Counted from the stretch's first letter, positions 7,934-17,639 are shown. The stretch: 64,000 nucleotides of DNA from Methanosphaerula palustris E1-9c (GCF_000021965.1 NC_011832.1:2273242-2337241), one strand, 5' to 3'. Notes: a model not told the origin generated them from the letters alone. A program made the numbers and translations.

Positions 7934-8749
7934 TTAATGTCTGCGTAGCGCCAGCAGCCCGACCCCAAGGAGGGCGAGCGCCCAGGGAAGCGGAGATTTC
8001 TGAGTGGTCGCCGGGATGGTGGCCGCAACGGTGGACGAATTATTAACCGCGGATGTCACGGTGGTGACAGCGCTGCTGGCAGTCCCATTCACCGAAACAG
8101 TGGTCTGTACCGGTGTTGTTCCATTGGTTGCAGTGATCGCAGTCTGGGAGATCGTACCTGCGTTGTCGGCGAGGACCAGGGTGTAGGCGCCTGCGGCCGG
8201 GATCGGAACCAGCGTCTGGAAGCCGCCCTTCTCATCGGTCAGGATATATTGCGGCCCGTAGATGGTGCTGCCCTGGCTGGTCACGGTGACGATGATGGAG
8301 GCTGTCTTCAGATTCTTCGCCGTTCCGGAGACGATCAGGCTACCGTTGAAAGCCTGCGAGAGCGGTGCGGTCACGGTGGCTTCACCTGAACGATCGACGA
8401 TGGTGACAATCTTCCTGACCACAGCGCTGGAACCGATCGGATAGTCGGTATTCTCAAGCACCTCGACCTTGTAGTTCCCAGTCAGGAGATCGGTGGTCTG
8501 GAAGGTGGTGTTGAACTGTCCGTTCTGCTGGACGATCACGGTGTTCTTCTGGTACTGGTTGCCTGAGTAAGGAGAGAAGAGGGCAACATCGAGCCTTATT
8601 CCGGCCGGGAAGTTACTGGTCGCGTTGGCGGTCAGAACATCGCCCTTGGTCAGCGTGGACGGTGCATCCACATTGACCAGGTATGCTGAGGCGGTCCCGA
8701 TCAGAAGCAGAGAGAACAGGATCACCAGAGGGATCTTTTTCATCATCAT
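7934..8749 (-). CDS. Secreted, membrane-anchored surface protein
   Basis: This 271-residue protein starts with a lysine-positive signal peptide (MMMKKIPLVILFSLLLIGTASA). The exported part has Ig-like beta-rich spacing, with repeated NGT/NTT sites that could be N-glycosylated. A Thr/Val/Ser-rich linker covers about residues 200-245. The C-terminus is a hydrophobic helix ending in basic residues (PWALALLGVGLLALRRH). This layout is like archaeal surface proteins that are anchored or processed at the C-terminus by an archaeosortase-type system, although a clear PGF motif is not visible. The partner ligand and function are unknown. Confidence 0.7.
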   Translation of the reverse strand: MMMKKIPLVILFSLLLIGTASAYLVNVDAPSTLTKGDVLTANATSNFPAGIRLDVALFSPYSGNQYQKNTVIVQQNGQFNTTFQTTDLLTGNYKVEVLENTDYPIGSSAVVRKIVTIVDRSGEATVTAPLSQAFNGSLIVSGTAKNLKTASIIVTVTSQGSTIYGPQYILTDEKGGFQTLVPIPAAGAYTLVLADNAGTISQTAITATNGTTPVQTTVSVNGTASSAVTTVTSAVNNSSTVAATIPATTQKSPLPWALALLGVGLLALRRH

Positions 8750-8770
8750 AGGATCAATTCATAGGTGTTA

Positions 8771-9757
8771 ATGATATCTAAATCAGATGAAAAACCTCTC
8801 GCCTGCTGGAGAGGAAAGGACCGGCTCGGCCCGGAGATCCTCGACAGCCTCACCATCATCTTCAAGACAGGGGGATGCAGTTGGAACAAGTGCAGGATGT
8901 GCTCGTACCGGCATGAACGGTTTGGGGACGGGACCCCGGAATCCCTCGCTGCACTGGTCCGTGACCAGGTGAACTGGGTGCTGGCACACCACCCGCTGGA
9001 GACCTACCAGATGGTGAAGATCTTCACCTCAGGAAGTTTCTTCGATCCGGATGAGGTTCCGCCGGCGATGGTGGATGAAGTGGCGGCCACCTTTCGAGGG
9101 AAGGTGGTTGTCGCAGAGACCAGGGCCGAATACGTCGACGGGGATCGGATCAGCCGTTTTGTTGCCGCGATCGATGACGGCACCTACACGATTCCGCTCT
9201 ACATCGCGATCGGACTTGAGACGACCAGCGACCAGATCTCTGACAAGTCGATCAACAAGGGGTCGACCTTCGCCCGATTCAGGGAAGCTTCAGAGACCGC
9301 ACGAAAGGCCGGGGCAGGAATCAAGGCATACCTGCTGATGAAGCCGCTGTTCCTGACCGAACAGGAGGCGATCGATGATATGGTTCGATCGATCGAGGAG
9401 GTCTCCCCCTATGCAGACCTGATCTCGATGAACCCCTGCACCGTTCAGAGCAGGACCGAGGTGGAGCAGTACTGGAAGCAGGGGGCCTACCGCCCGCCCT
9501 ACCTCTGGTCGGTGCTGAAGGTGCTCAACGCCGTCGATCGGGATGTGCTCTGCGACCCGGTCGGGGGTGGCAGGAGCAGGGGGCCGCATAACTGCGGAGC
9601 CTGTGACCATGATATCATCACCGCGATCAATGAGTACGCCCTGACCGGGGATCGGGAATTGATCCGGGCAGCCGCTGCTACGGACTGTGCATGTAAAGAA
9701 GAGTGGGAGTTCGTCTGCTCGCATGAGCAGTCGCACTGTATGCCGCTCACCCGGTGA
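8771..9757 (+). CDS. Archaeosine biosynthesis radical SAM protein RaSEA
   Basis: RaSEA works with ArcS to turn the lysine adduct of preQ0 at tRNA position 15 into archaeosine. The 328-residue protein has the family's cysteine motif GCSWNKCRMCSY (C36-x4-C41-x2-C44), spaced differently from the common radical SAM C-x3-C-x2-C. The motif IGLETTSDQISDKSINKG follows. Its C-terminus is cysteine-rich (NCGACDHD, DCACKEEWEF), as in the TIGR01210 family. ATG 8771 was chosen over GTG 8765. It is a single gene diverging from the surface protein. Its neighbours do not include arcS. Confidence 0.85.
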   Translation: MISKSDEKPLACWRGKDRLGPEILDSLTIIFKTGGCSWNKCRMCSYRHERFGDGTPESLAALVRDQVNWVLAHHPLETYQMVKIFTSGSFFDPDEVPPAMVDEVAATFRGKVVVAETRAEYVDGDRISRFVAAIDDGTYTIPLYIAIGLETTSDQISDKSINKGSTFARFREASETARKAGAGIKAYLLMKPLFLTEQEAIDDMVRSIEEVSPYADLISMNPCTVQSRTEVEQYWKQGAYRPPYLWSVLKVLNAVDRDVLCDPVGGGRSRGPHNCGACDHDIITAINEYALTGDRELIRAAAATDCACKEEWEFVCSHEQSHCMPLTR

Positions 9758-9765
9758 ACACTTTT

Positions 9766-11084
<1,319 letters not shown>

Positions 11085-11088
<4 letters not shown>

Positions 11089-11714
11089 CTGCGGGCAGAC
11101 TTACCCGGGGGTGATGACGGCGGCCGGGATCTGCAGTCCTGCTCGGCCAGGAGCAGGTCGCCCCGTGTGTTGACATTGCAGACCAGGGCGGGATCAGTAC
11201 AGATCAACTGCAGTTCCTCCTGTTCCTGATCCATCATCGACCCGTCCAGGATGTTCAACCCCGCCGGGGTGACCGGGGTCTGATCGATCAGCATCGAGGA
11301 GTGGACCGAATAGCCCCTGGCCCCCCTGAGCGATACCGGCACCCAGGTGGAGCAGGCAGGCAGGCCCGACTGCTGATGCGCCGAGGCCACCGATCGGATC
11401 ACCGTCCCGGTCAGGCATGGGAGATCTGCCCCACAGGTGAAGAACGGAGTATCCAGGTCGAGAGCACCGGCGGCCTCAGCGATGTCGGCGATGTACCCTG
11501 ACCCCCCAGTCAGAACAGTCTCGATCCCCTGCGCCCGGCACCAGTTGGCCGTATACGGGGTCTTCCGAGTTGTGACGACGAACACCTCCTCACCGGCTTC
11601 AAGAAAGGCCTGGACCACATACCAGAGCATCGGCTGGTCGCGAACCCTGACCAGAGGTTTCTCTCCGAGGCCAAGACGGGTCCCGGACCCGCCGGCCAGA
11701 ATCAGACCAAGCAT
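11085..11714 (-). CDS. cobY: Adenosylcobinamide-phosphate guanylyltransferase CobY
   Basis: CobY is the archaeal, non-kinase counterpart of CobU. It transfers GMP from GTP to adenosylcobinamide phosphate in nucleotide-loop assembly. The 209-residue protein has the nucleotidyltransferase N-terminus LILAGGSGTRLGLGEKPLVRV and FFTCGADLPCLTG for metal binding. It overlaps the CobD-like gene upstream by 13 bases and the cyclodeaminase gene downstream by four. Pairing with a CobD-like protein supports the cobamide role over a generic molybdenum-cofactor transferase (MobA-like). The last 15 residues are basic and low-complexity. Confidence 0.75.
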
Positions 11715-12706
11715 GCGTTCAGCGCTGCGAGGAGCCGTATGTTCTCATCCCGGGTGAGGACGGCGATCCGAACCGAATCAGGCAGATGAAATGAGGTGCA
11801 GTCGCGCACCAGGATGCCATGGGCAAGCAGGGACCGGGTCAGTCCGGGTGCCGGTACCCCAGGGTCGAGCAGCAGGTAGTTGACCGATGAAGGGCAATAA
11901 GCGATCCCGAGATCATCCAAACCGGAACAGAGGAACTCCCGTTCCCGCGCGATCGCCTTCCGTGACACCGCCAGGAGGTCATAGGATCCGAACGCAGCGA
12001 TGGCGAACTGCTCTGCATAGGCATTGATCGACCAGGGTGGGCGGACGGCCTCCATCGCTTCGATCAGTTCGGGGTCCCCAAATCCGTACCCAAACCGGAG
12101 TCCTGGCACCGAGAAGGCCTTGGTCAGGGATCGGAGCAGAAAGAGATCGGGGCTCTGCTGATCGACGAGGCTCTGGTCCGGAGCCGCCAGATCGATGAAG
12201 GCCTCATCGAGGAAGAGCGTCGCCCCCGCACTGCTGCAGTGATCGAGATGATCGAGCATCGTACTCTTTGGGGCCAGCATCCCGGTCGGGTTGTTCGGGT
12301 TGCAGAGGAACCGAACGACAGGGTTTTTGGCGTGTTCGTCGACGATGGCGCCGGCGATTTCGGCAGAGACCGCATACTCTTCGAACGTGGACCGGTCGAT
12401 CCTGACGCAATCCCCCGGACTGAGTGCCACCTGACAGAAGACCCGCATCAGTTCGGCAGAGCCGTTTCCGACGGTCACCTCTGCCGGGTCCCGGTGGAAG
12501 GTCTCTGCAATCACCGCCTTAAGGGCGGAGTACCGGTTATCAGGATACCGGTGAACAGGAACCGATGCTGGATCCCAGGCCACCTCCGGGGGAAACGGAT
12601 TTATACTTGCGCTGAAGTCGATGATCGTCTCTCCCGGAAGGGACTGATCGGGAAGCACACCCCCATGGACTGCTCGCCGGTACTGCCTTCTCTTCCCCAG
12701 TTTCAT
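11702..12706 (-). CDS. cobD: Threonine-phosphate decarboxylase CobD-like PLP enzyme
   Basis: CobD makes (R)-1-amino-2-propanol phosphate, the linker of the cobamide nucleotide loop. The 334-residue protein has the fold-type I pattern of HisC/CobD: FSASINPFPP near residue 31, NPNNPTG at 136-142, DEAFIDL near 167 and the PLP lysine K196 in SLTKAFSVPGLRFGY. HisC (histidinol-phosphate aminotransferase) is the close alternative. Overlap with cobY favours CobD. The start is uncertain. ATG 12706, a GTG six bases earlier and ATG 12751 are in frame. An AAGGAG lies 11 bases before the GTG, and a six-codon reading frame starting after it ends in a stop overlapping ATG 12706. Confidence 0.75.
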   Translation of the reverse strand: MKLGKRRQYRRAVHGGVLPDQSLPGETIIDFSASINPFPPEVAWDPASVPVHRYPDNRYSALKAVIAETFHRDPAEVTVGNGSAELMRVFCQVALSPGDCVRIDRSTFEEYAVSAEIAGAIVDEHAKNPVVRFLCNPNNPTGMLAPKSTMLDHLDHCSSAGATLFLDEAFIDLAAPDQSLVDQQSPDLFLLRSLTKAFSVPGLRFGYGFGDPELIEAMEAVRPPWSINAYAEQFAIAAFGSYDLLAVSRKAIAREREFLCSGLDDLGIAYCPSSVNYLLLDPGVPAPGLTRSLLAHGILVRDCTSFHLPDSVRIAVLTRDENIRLLAALNACLV

Positions 12707-12929
12707 CTCCACCCTGCCATTATCTCCTTGATAGATATGCAGAACCGGCATTCAACATTACCTATTGATGCCGCGCAGTTCCCAGGGACCCGCGAGGGTG
12801 TGCTCATCGCTGATCAGGTCCACCTCCATGCGTGCATCCCAGAATTGCGGGCATAGATCTGTACAAAAATACCCATTTCAACGGTTTGAAACCAGAATAT
12901 TCGATAGTTTTGACATTTTCATTAAAATT

Positions 12930-12950
12930 GAAAAGAAAAGCCATATATAA
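12930..12950 (+). promoter_or_regulatory. Archaeal BRE/TATA promoter of cdrS-ftsZ
   Basis: AAAAGAAAAGCC followed by ATATATAA forms a classic purine-rich BRE plus TATA box. A start site about 25 bases on, near 12970, would place the palindromes at 12979-13032 in the 5' leader or just downstream of initiation. It directs transcription into the CdrS-like regulator and ftsZ. Confidence 0.65.
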
Positions 12951-12978
12951 GACCGGGTGTAATTATGAATCACCTGAC

Positions 12979-13032
12979 TGTCAGACACTAGGACTCCAAG
13001 CGTCTGACAATTAGCAGACAATTGTCTGCTAA
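12979..13032. promoter_or_regulatory. Paired inverted repeats, probable operator for the CdrS-like regulator
   Basis: Two symmetric elements share the core GTCTG/CAGAC. The first is TGTCAGAC (12979-12986) facing GTCTGACA (13002-13009) across 15 bases. The second is a perfect 22-base palindrome at 13011-13032, centred on ATTGTCTGC with its mirror. Further copies of TCAGAC lie just 3' (about 13035-13040). Ribbon-helix-helix proteins bind such short symmetric repeats, and the adjacent gene encodes one. Autoregulation of cdrS-ftsZ is inferred. Confidence 0.6.
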
Positions 13033-13054
13033 GAGTCAGACTCATGTGATACTG

Positions 13055-13234
13055 ATGATGAAACGGATCACGATCAGGTTGCCCCAGCAGCAGGTGGAGA
13101 TGCTCGAGCAGATGGTGGAGGCCGGGGAGTTCCCCACCACCTCGGAAGCAGTGCGCGATGCAGTCCGGGTTCTGATTGAGCGGCGGGGTAACCGGGTCCT
13201 TCGGGATAAAGACCAAGTTTCATTCAAGGTGTAA
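13055..13234 (+). CDS. CdrS-like ribbon-helix-helix regulator of ftsZ
   Basis: This 59-residue protein starts MMKRITIRLP, the beta strand of a ribbon-helix-helix (CopG/MetJ-type) DNA-binding domain. Two helices follow (QQVEMLEQMVEAGEFPTTSEAVRDAVRVLIERR) and a short basic tail. Size, sequence style and position directly before ftsZ match CdrS, the haloarchaeal regulator of cell division. The spacer to ftsZ is 12 bases, so the two are one transcript. ATG 13055 or 13058 is preferred over TTG 13022, which would run translation through the palindrome. Palindromes just upstream suggest self-regulation. Confidence 0.75.
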   Translation: MMKRITIRLPQQQVEMLEQMVEAGEFPTTSEAVRDAVRVLIERRGNRVLRDKDQVSFKV

Positions 13235-13246
13235 GGTGGTTAAAGA

Positions 13247-14404
13247 ATGCAGACCATAATCAACGAAGCTCTGAAGAACTCAGAGATAGAGAGAGAGATG
13301 CTCAAAGAGGTCATCAGCGATGACGACCTGATCGGCCAGCCACGGATCGTCATCGTCGGCTGTGGCGGTGCTGGAAACAATACGATCAACCGCCTCCACC
13401 ACCTGCAGGTGACCGGTGCCGAGACGATCGCCGTGAACACCGACAAGCAGCACCTGGATATGATCCAGGCCGATAAGCGGATCCTGATCGGCAAGTCGCT
13501 GACCAAGGGGCTCGGCGCAGGCGGGTACCCGGACGTCGGCAAGCGGGCCGCCGAAATGGCGCGGTCGACCCTCGAAAGTCAACTTGAGGATGTGGACCTC
13601 TGCTTTGTGACGGCAGGAATGGGCGGCGGTACCGGCACCGGGGCCGCCCCGGTTGTGGCACAGATCGCAAAGGACCAGGGAGCCATCGTCGTCGGGATGG
13701 TCAGTTACCCATTCCAGGTCGAGAAGGCGCGGCTGATCCGTGCTGAAGAGGGGCTTGAGGCACTCTCCCAGGCTGCAGATTCGGTGATCGTGCTGGACAA
13801 CAACCGGCTGAAAAGTTATGTTCCAAACCTGCCACTCGGACAGGCTTTCTCAGTGATGGACCAGTTGATCGCTGAGACGGTCAAGGGGATCAGCGAGACG
13901 ATCACCGAACCGTCGCTGATCAACATCGACTACGCCGATGTTCGGGCAATCATGAGCAAGGGTGGCGTCGCTGTGATGCTGGTTGGGGAGAGCAAGCAGC
14001 AGAACAAGGCAGAGACTGTTGTTCGGGAGTGCCTTTCCAATCCAATGCTCGACATCGACTACCATGGAGCAACCGGGGCCCTGATCCATATCACCGGCGG
14101 CAGCGATCTGACCTTATCTGAAGCTGAGGAGATTGCAAGCCAGTTGACCTATGAACTCGATCCGCATGCAGATGTGATCTGGGGCGCCCGGATCAAGAGC
14201 GAATTCGAAGGCAAGGTTCGTGTCATGGCAATTATGACCGGCGTTAAGAGCGCCCAGATCCTTGGTGGGCAGTACCCACTTCAGAACAGCAACAACATCA
14301 AGACATCAGCATTCGCACCACCAATTGCACAGTCCCTTACATCGCCAAAGATTCGCAGGCCCATGGACAGGCCAAGCGGCGGCGGAATCGATGTAATCCT
14401 CTAA
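13247..14404 (+). CDS. ftsZ: Cell division protein FtsZ
   Basis: FtsZ is the tubulin-like GTPase that forms the division ring. The 385-residue protein has the nucleotide-binding GCGGAGNN at 38-45, the tubulin signature GGGTGTG at 126-132, and the catalytic synergy-loop region [11 protein letters not shown] from 226. It has an N-terminal extension of about 30 residues. The C-terminal tail ends [11 protein letters not shown], resembling the conserved partner-binding peptide of archaeal FtsZ proteins. It is co-transcribed with the CdrS-like regulator. Whether it is the FtsZ1 or FtsZ2 type was not determined. A T-run follows the stop. Confidence 0.93.
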   Translation: MQTIINEALKNSEIEREMLKEVISDDDLIGQPRIVIVGCGGAGNNTINRLHHLQVTGAETIAVNTDKQHLDMIQADKRILIGKSLTKGLGAGGYPDVGKRAAEMARSTLESQLEDVDLCFVTAGMGGGTGTGAAPVVAQIAKDQGAIVVGMVSYPFQVEKARLIRAEEGLEALSQAADSVIVLDNNRLKSYVPNLPLGQAFSVMDQLIAETVKGISETITEPSLINIDYADVRAIMSKGGVAVMLVGESKQQNKAETVVRECLSNPMLDIDYHGATGALIHITGGSDLTLSEAEEIASQLTYELDPHADVIWGARIKSEFEGKVRVMAIMTGVKSAQILGGQYPLQNSNNIKTSAFAPPIAQSLTSPKIRRPMDRPSGGGIDVIL

Positions 14405-14417
14405 ATATTCTTTTTTA
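14405..14417 (+). terminator. T-run terminator after ftsZ
   Basis: An AT-rich stretch with six consecutive T (14411-14416) directly follows the ftsZ stop, as expected for archaeal U-run termination. Confidence 0.45.
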
Positions 14418-14463
14418 ATAATTTCATTCAAAAATTACAATTCCAGGTGATTATTCTTCGGAT

Positions 14464-15315
14464 TCAGCGTTTGAGCAGTGCGACCATCGAACCAACCGGC
14501 ATCCCCACCATCTCCCCGACCGGCACGCACTTCACCGACATCAGGTATGCGACCGGTGGCAGATTCGGATACAACGAGAGAGACTCGAAATTGGCCATCC
14601 CCTTGGAGATGATCAGAGTACAGTCATGGATAGCAGCATAGAGAGCCGGCGGGATCACGTCGAGGTTCACGCCGAGTTCGCCGTCCCCCCCAGTGGTGGT
14701 CAGCACATTCACCCTGCGATCAAGACCGAGAAACAGCGCGTCATTCAGGGTGGCATCATTCAGAACAGGACCATCCCTGACAGCCAGGGTTATCCGGACG
14801 CCCTGGGCAACGAGGTGATCGATCAACAACCGATCAAAGACGATCTCACCACAATTGTCAGTGATATAGACGACCCGGTCGAGGAGCGGAATCATCAGGT
14901 CGATATCGTCGACACCGAGGCCTGCTTGAAATGCCTGATCGAAGAAGATCTGGAACCTGCTGGTCACCTGATGCTCCTGCACCCCATAATCAAAGGTGTT
15001 CCCGATGATCGAGGCAAGGACAAAATCCTTCAGCGTTTTCAGCGTGGGGTGCACCCTTCTACAGACTGCCAGCGCTTCCTCAGTAGACCGCTGCTTCACA
15101 GCCAGGAACGGATCGTCATTCGCAATCAGGGCACGAACCAACCGATGCATAGCACTGGCAATCTGGGTCTGCGGCATGGGATCGAACTGATGTGCTCTGA
15201 TTAAATCCAGGCACGCAGCCTCCACCTGATCGACAGGGACCTGCCCCGGAACTTGATTACAGGCAAACCTAACCCTTGAGAGAAGACAATTTATACATCG
15301 TTCCTGAACAGGCAT
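14464..15315 (-). CDS. DUF89 / damage-control phosphatase family protein
   Basis: This 283-residue protein belongs to the archaeal DUF89 family, metal-dependent phosphatases thought to remove damaged sugar-phosphate metabolites. It has an N-terminal C7-x2-C10 pair (CINCLLSR) typical of the archaeal branch. The metal-site motif is ITDNCGEIVFDRLLIDHL near residue 150, and the block IISKGMANFESL lies near 240. The actual substrate is unknown. It stands alone on the minus strand with tRNA-Pro upstream of it on the same strand and convergent ftsZ downstream. Confidence 0.78.
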   Translation of the reverse strand: MPVQERCINCLLSRVRFACNQVPGQVPVDQVEAACLDLIRAHQFDPMPQTQIASAMHRLVRALIANDDPFLAVKQRSTEEALAVCRRVHPTLKTLKDFVLASIIGNTFDYGVQEHQVTSRFQIFFDQAFQAGLGVDDIDLMIPLLDRVVYITDNCGEIVFDRLLIDHLVAQGVRITLAVRDGPVLNDATLNDALFLGLDRRVNVLTTTGGDGELGVNLDVIPPALYAAIHDCTLIISKGMANFESLSLYPNLPPVAYLMSVKCVPVGEMVGMPVGSMVALLKR

Positions 15316-15365
15316 CAGCCAACACCAAACACAGAGATCACAGAAAAAACAAGATGTAATAATGA

Positions 15366-15439
15366 TGGGGCCACTGCGATTTGAACGCAGGTCAGAAGAC
15401 CCCCAGTCTCCTAGGATGGCCAGGCTACCCTATGGCCCC
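15366..15439 (-). tRNA. tRNA-Pro (anticodon GGG)
   Basis: Read on the minus strand, the acceptor GGGGCCA pairs with TGGCCCC and leaves discriminator A. The D arm has the archaeal AGGGTAGCCTGG box A. The anticodon stem GGAGA/TCTTC encloses the loop CTGGGGG, giving anticodon GGG. The T arm is CTGCG-TTCAAAT-CGCAG. No CCA is encoded and no intron is seen. Confidence 0.9.
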
Positions 15440-15668
15440 GTTTTAGTTACATTTGACCCGATCCCATATCAAATTTGTTGTTTATTCATCACTGGATCTC
15501 TCATTCAAACCAATAAATAGGGATTGATGACCTGAACGACCAGAGAGCCATCTGTTCCGCCCAATCCAACCAGTATCCATCAGGAGAGCATTTATCTCCA
15601 GATACCTGCAGATTCTTCGATGATATGTGATTAATTGGACAGATTATCCATTAGAGATTTAGGAACCA

Positions 15669-15680
15669 TTTTATAATAGG
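15669..15680 (+). promoter_or_regulatory. TATA box upstream of the roadblock/response-regulator genes
   Basis: TTTTATAATAGG lies about 40 bases before the ATG at 15717, in an otherwise gene-free 277-base gap between tRNA-Pro and this operon. Nothing else clear was found in that gap. Confidence 0.45.
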
Positions 15681-15716
15681 CATATACATTGTAAGTAGGA
15701 ACCTACCCAAGCACTG

Positions 15717-16094
15717 ATGATGAAGGCCGATACCATGTTAAAAGAGAAAATATCCGGATTTATAGATGAGATCAGGTCGATCAACGGGGTTGAAGGCTGT
15801 GCGCTGGTCTCTAAAGACGGCATCATGATTGGGAAATATTTCACCAAAGAGATCTCTGATAAGTGGTTCGCTGCGATGAGCGCATCGGTGCTCGCCTCTG
15901 CTGAGTCAGCAGCCAGCATCATCAACATCAGACCCCCGATCCAGGTGGTGATCCATGCCAAAGAAGGAAAGATCATGATCACCGATGCCGGGGAGAGGCT
16001 GCTGATCACCACGATCCTCAACCCCACTATGGACGAATCGATCATCGCCCATGACGTAAACCAGATTGCAGCGCGGATCGAGGGTGAGCTCTGA
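15717..16094 (+). CDS. Roadblock/LC7 domain protein
   Basis: This 125-residue protein is a single roadblock/LC7 domain, the fold of MglB-type regulators of small GTPases. It contains MLKEKISGFIDEIRSINGVEGCALVSKDGIMIGKYF, a helix with AAMSASVLASAESAA, and VVIHAKEGKIMITDAGERLLITTIL. It probably acts as a dimer. No Ras-like GTPase is nearby. Its stop overlaps the response regulator (TGATG), so the two are co-expressed and may act together in a sensory or polarity pathway. Which of the neighbouring ATGs (15717, 15720, 15735) is used is not certain. Confidence 0.8.
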   Translation: MMKADTMLKEKISGFIDEIRSINGVEGCALVSKDGIMIGKYFTKEISDKWFAAMSASVLASAESAASIINIRPPIQVVIHAKEGKIMITDAGERLLITTILNPTMDESIIAHDVNQIAARIEGEL

Positions 16095-16732
16095 TGTATA
16101 CCATCATGGTAGTCGATGACAGTTCATTTATCGTAGACGTCTTTGTTACAATGCTGGAACGGGGCGGTTATCGGACTATCGCGACGTACGGAGGGCAGGA
16201 ATGCCTCGACCTCTTAAAGACCGAGAAGCCGGATCTGATCCTGCTCGATATCATGATGGAACCAATGGACGGCAGGGAGACGCTGGAGCGGATAAAAACC
16301 AATCCCAAAACCAGGGATATTCCGGTGATGATGTTGACCGCCAAACAACTGACCCCGGAAGAGGCCCAGGAGTATGGAATCTATATCGAGGATTATGTTT
16401 TAAAACCGATCACGCACCGCGAGTTGTATGATGTCATCGAGCATATCCTACAACGGCGCACCAGGATCCGGCTGGATGTGGAGACCGCCAAGGCTGCAGG
16501 GTTTGATCAGCGGATCATCGATGAGTATGCCCGTTTAAGTAAGAGCATCGAGGTGAACAACCGCCTTGTGAATATCCTTGAGTCAACCTACAACATCTCA
16601 GACAGCAAGGCCAGGGTCGGGGATGAGATCGCACGGGCCATCAAGAATATGACGATGAACATCTCCTTTCAGGAAGAGCGGCTCGGTCAGATCCGTGAGG
16701 AACTGCAACTCACATCAGATCCAAGCCAGTAA
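16094..16732 (+). CDS. Response regulator with receiver domain and helical C-terminus
   Basis: Residues 1-120 are a CheY-like receiver. The acidic pair is D8/D9, the phosphoacceptor is D52 (LLDIMMEPMDG), a Thr lies in MMLTAKQ, and the lysine is in YVLKPI near 117. The remaining 90 residues are helical and charged (IRLDVETAKAAGFDQRIIDEYARL onward) and contain no DNA-binding motif that I recognise. Output is probably protein-protein. No histidine kinase is in the window, so the partner is unknown. Coupling to the roadblock gene by overlap suggests a common pathway. Confidence 0.85.
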   Translation: MYTIMVVDDSSFIVDVFVTMLERGGYRTIATYGGQECLDLLKTEKPDLILLDIMMEPMDGRETLERIKTNPKTRDIPVMMLTAKQLTPEEAQEYGIYIEDYVLKPITHRELYDVIEHILQRRTRIRLDVETAKAAGFDQRIIDEYARLSKSIEVNNRLVNILESTYNISDSKARVGDEIARAIKNMTMNISFQEERLGQIREELQLTSDPSQ

Positions 16733-16882
16733 TCCCAATACACGCCCTTTTTCCCAAGGATGAAGTCAATTCCACTACCCCGATCAACAGGGGTTTATAT
16801 TTCCATATGCTACAGATTATAAGACAAACATATCGATCCAATCAGAAGAGAGGACGATATCCAGGTGAGGTCTGGCATCGAA

Positions 16883-17305
16883 ATGAAACATACCATAATG
16901 ATCGTGGACGATAACACCTACATTGTTGAAGGATTGATGGCAATCCTGAAACGTCGAGATTACCAGGTGATATCAGCAAAAGAGGGAGCAGAGTGCCTGA
17001 AACTGCTGAAGACGATCACCCCAGATGTGATCCTCCTCGACCTCACCATGGAACCGATGGACGGATGGGAGATCCTTGAACAGATCAAAGGAGACCAGGC
17101 GATCAGACACATCCCAGTGATCATCTTCTCCGGAAGGGAGATCACTGCTGTCGAAAAGCAGGAACACGGCACCCTTGTCGAGGACTTTATGCTCAAACCA
17201 ATCAACCCGAAGAACCTCCTCGATAAGATAGAGCAGGTAGTCAAACGGCAGAGCCCCCTTCCGCTCGATCTCAACAGGCCCAAAGAGGCCGGCATTGGAT
17301 TGTGA
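16883..17305 (+). CDS. Stand-alone receiver-domain response regulator
   Basis: This 140-residue protein is essentially one receiver domain, similar to the preceding regulator. It has IVDD near residue 8, phosphoacceptor D53 in LLDLTMEPMDGWEIL, a Ser where Thr is usual (IIFSGREI) and the lysine in FMLKPI. The last 20 residues (LPLDLNRPKEAGIGL) match the start of the neighbour's C-terminal part (IRLDVETAKAAGFD). That suggests duplication followed by loss of the helical tail. A TATA-like TTTATAT near 16795 gives it its own promoter. GTG 16865 is an alternative start. Confidence 0.8.
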   Translation: MKHTIMIVDDNTYIVEGLMAILKRRDYQVISAKEGAECLKLLKTITPDVILLDLTMEPMDGWEILEQIKGDQAIRHIPVIIFSGREITAVEKQEHGTLVEDFMLKPINPKNLLDKIEQVVKRQSPLPLDLNRPKEAGIGL

Positions 17306-17439
17306 TCGATCGATAGCGGAAGATTGGATGCGCGCCATTCAGCATTTTTATCAAAAGAACAAAACCGATCTCCCATCTGAAGTATGATAAAGCCCTGCAC
17401 CATGCTATGGAGGGGAGGTCAGGCCCCGTCTTTGCCAAA

Positions 17440-17450
17440 ATTTATATAGT
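17440..17450 (+). promoter_or_regulatory. TATA box of tRNA-Lys
   Basis: CCAAAATTTATATAG is a strong BRE/TATA pair about 45 bases before the mature tRNA. This suggests a short 5' leader removed by RNase P. Confidence 0.55.
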
Positions 17451-17489
17451 TTTCTCCCATTGTAATAATGCTGAACAGCGTGAAAAGAT

Positions 17490-17563
17490 GGGTTCGTAGC
17501 TCAGTTAGGTAGAGCGCTTGGCTTTTAACCAGGTGGTCGGGGGTTCAAATCCCTCCGGGCCCG
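17490..17563 (+). tRNA. tRNA-Lys (anticodon UUU)
   Basis: The acceptor GGGTTCG pairs with CGGGCCC using two G-U pairs, and the discriminator is G. The D arm is GCTC-AGTTAGGTA-GAGC. The anticodon stem CTTGG/CCAGG holds the loop CTTTTAA, giving UUU. The T arm is GGGGG-TTCAAAT-CCCTC with one wobble-type pair. CCA is not encoded. The RNA polymerase operon starts 76 bases downstream without an obvious TATA box of its own, so read-through from this tRNA is possible. Confidence 0.92.
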
Positions 17564-17639
17564 CTTCCACCGTGTCAGTCTGTGGTTTTTGAGCGGTGAT
17601 ACATCTGAATGTAAACACATCCGTGTTAAAGGAGTGGGG

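Noticed and set aside
12765-12950. Small plus-strand frames before cdrS, possible leader gene
   Set aside because: They run through the TATA box at 12941 and show no family similarity or ribosome binding site.
12707-13010. Cobalamin riboswitch upstream of the cob genes
   Set aside because: No B12-box-like conserved core was seen, and such riboswitches are not expected in archaea.
13022-13054. TTG 13022 as start of the CdrS-like protein
   Set aside because: It would translate the palindrome, and the ribbon-helix-helix strand begins directly after ATG 13055/13058.
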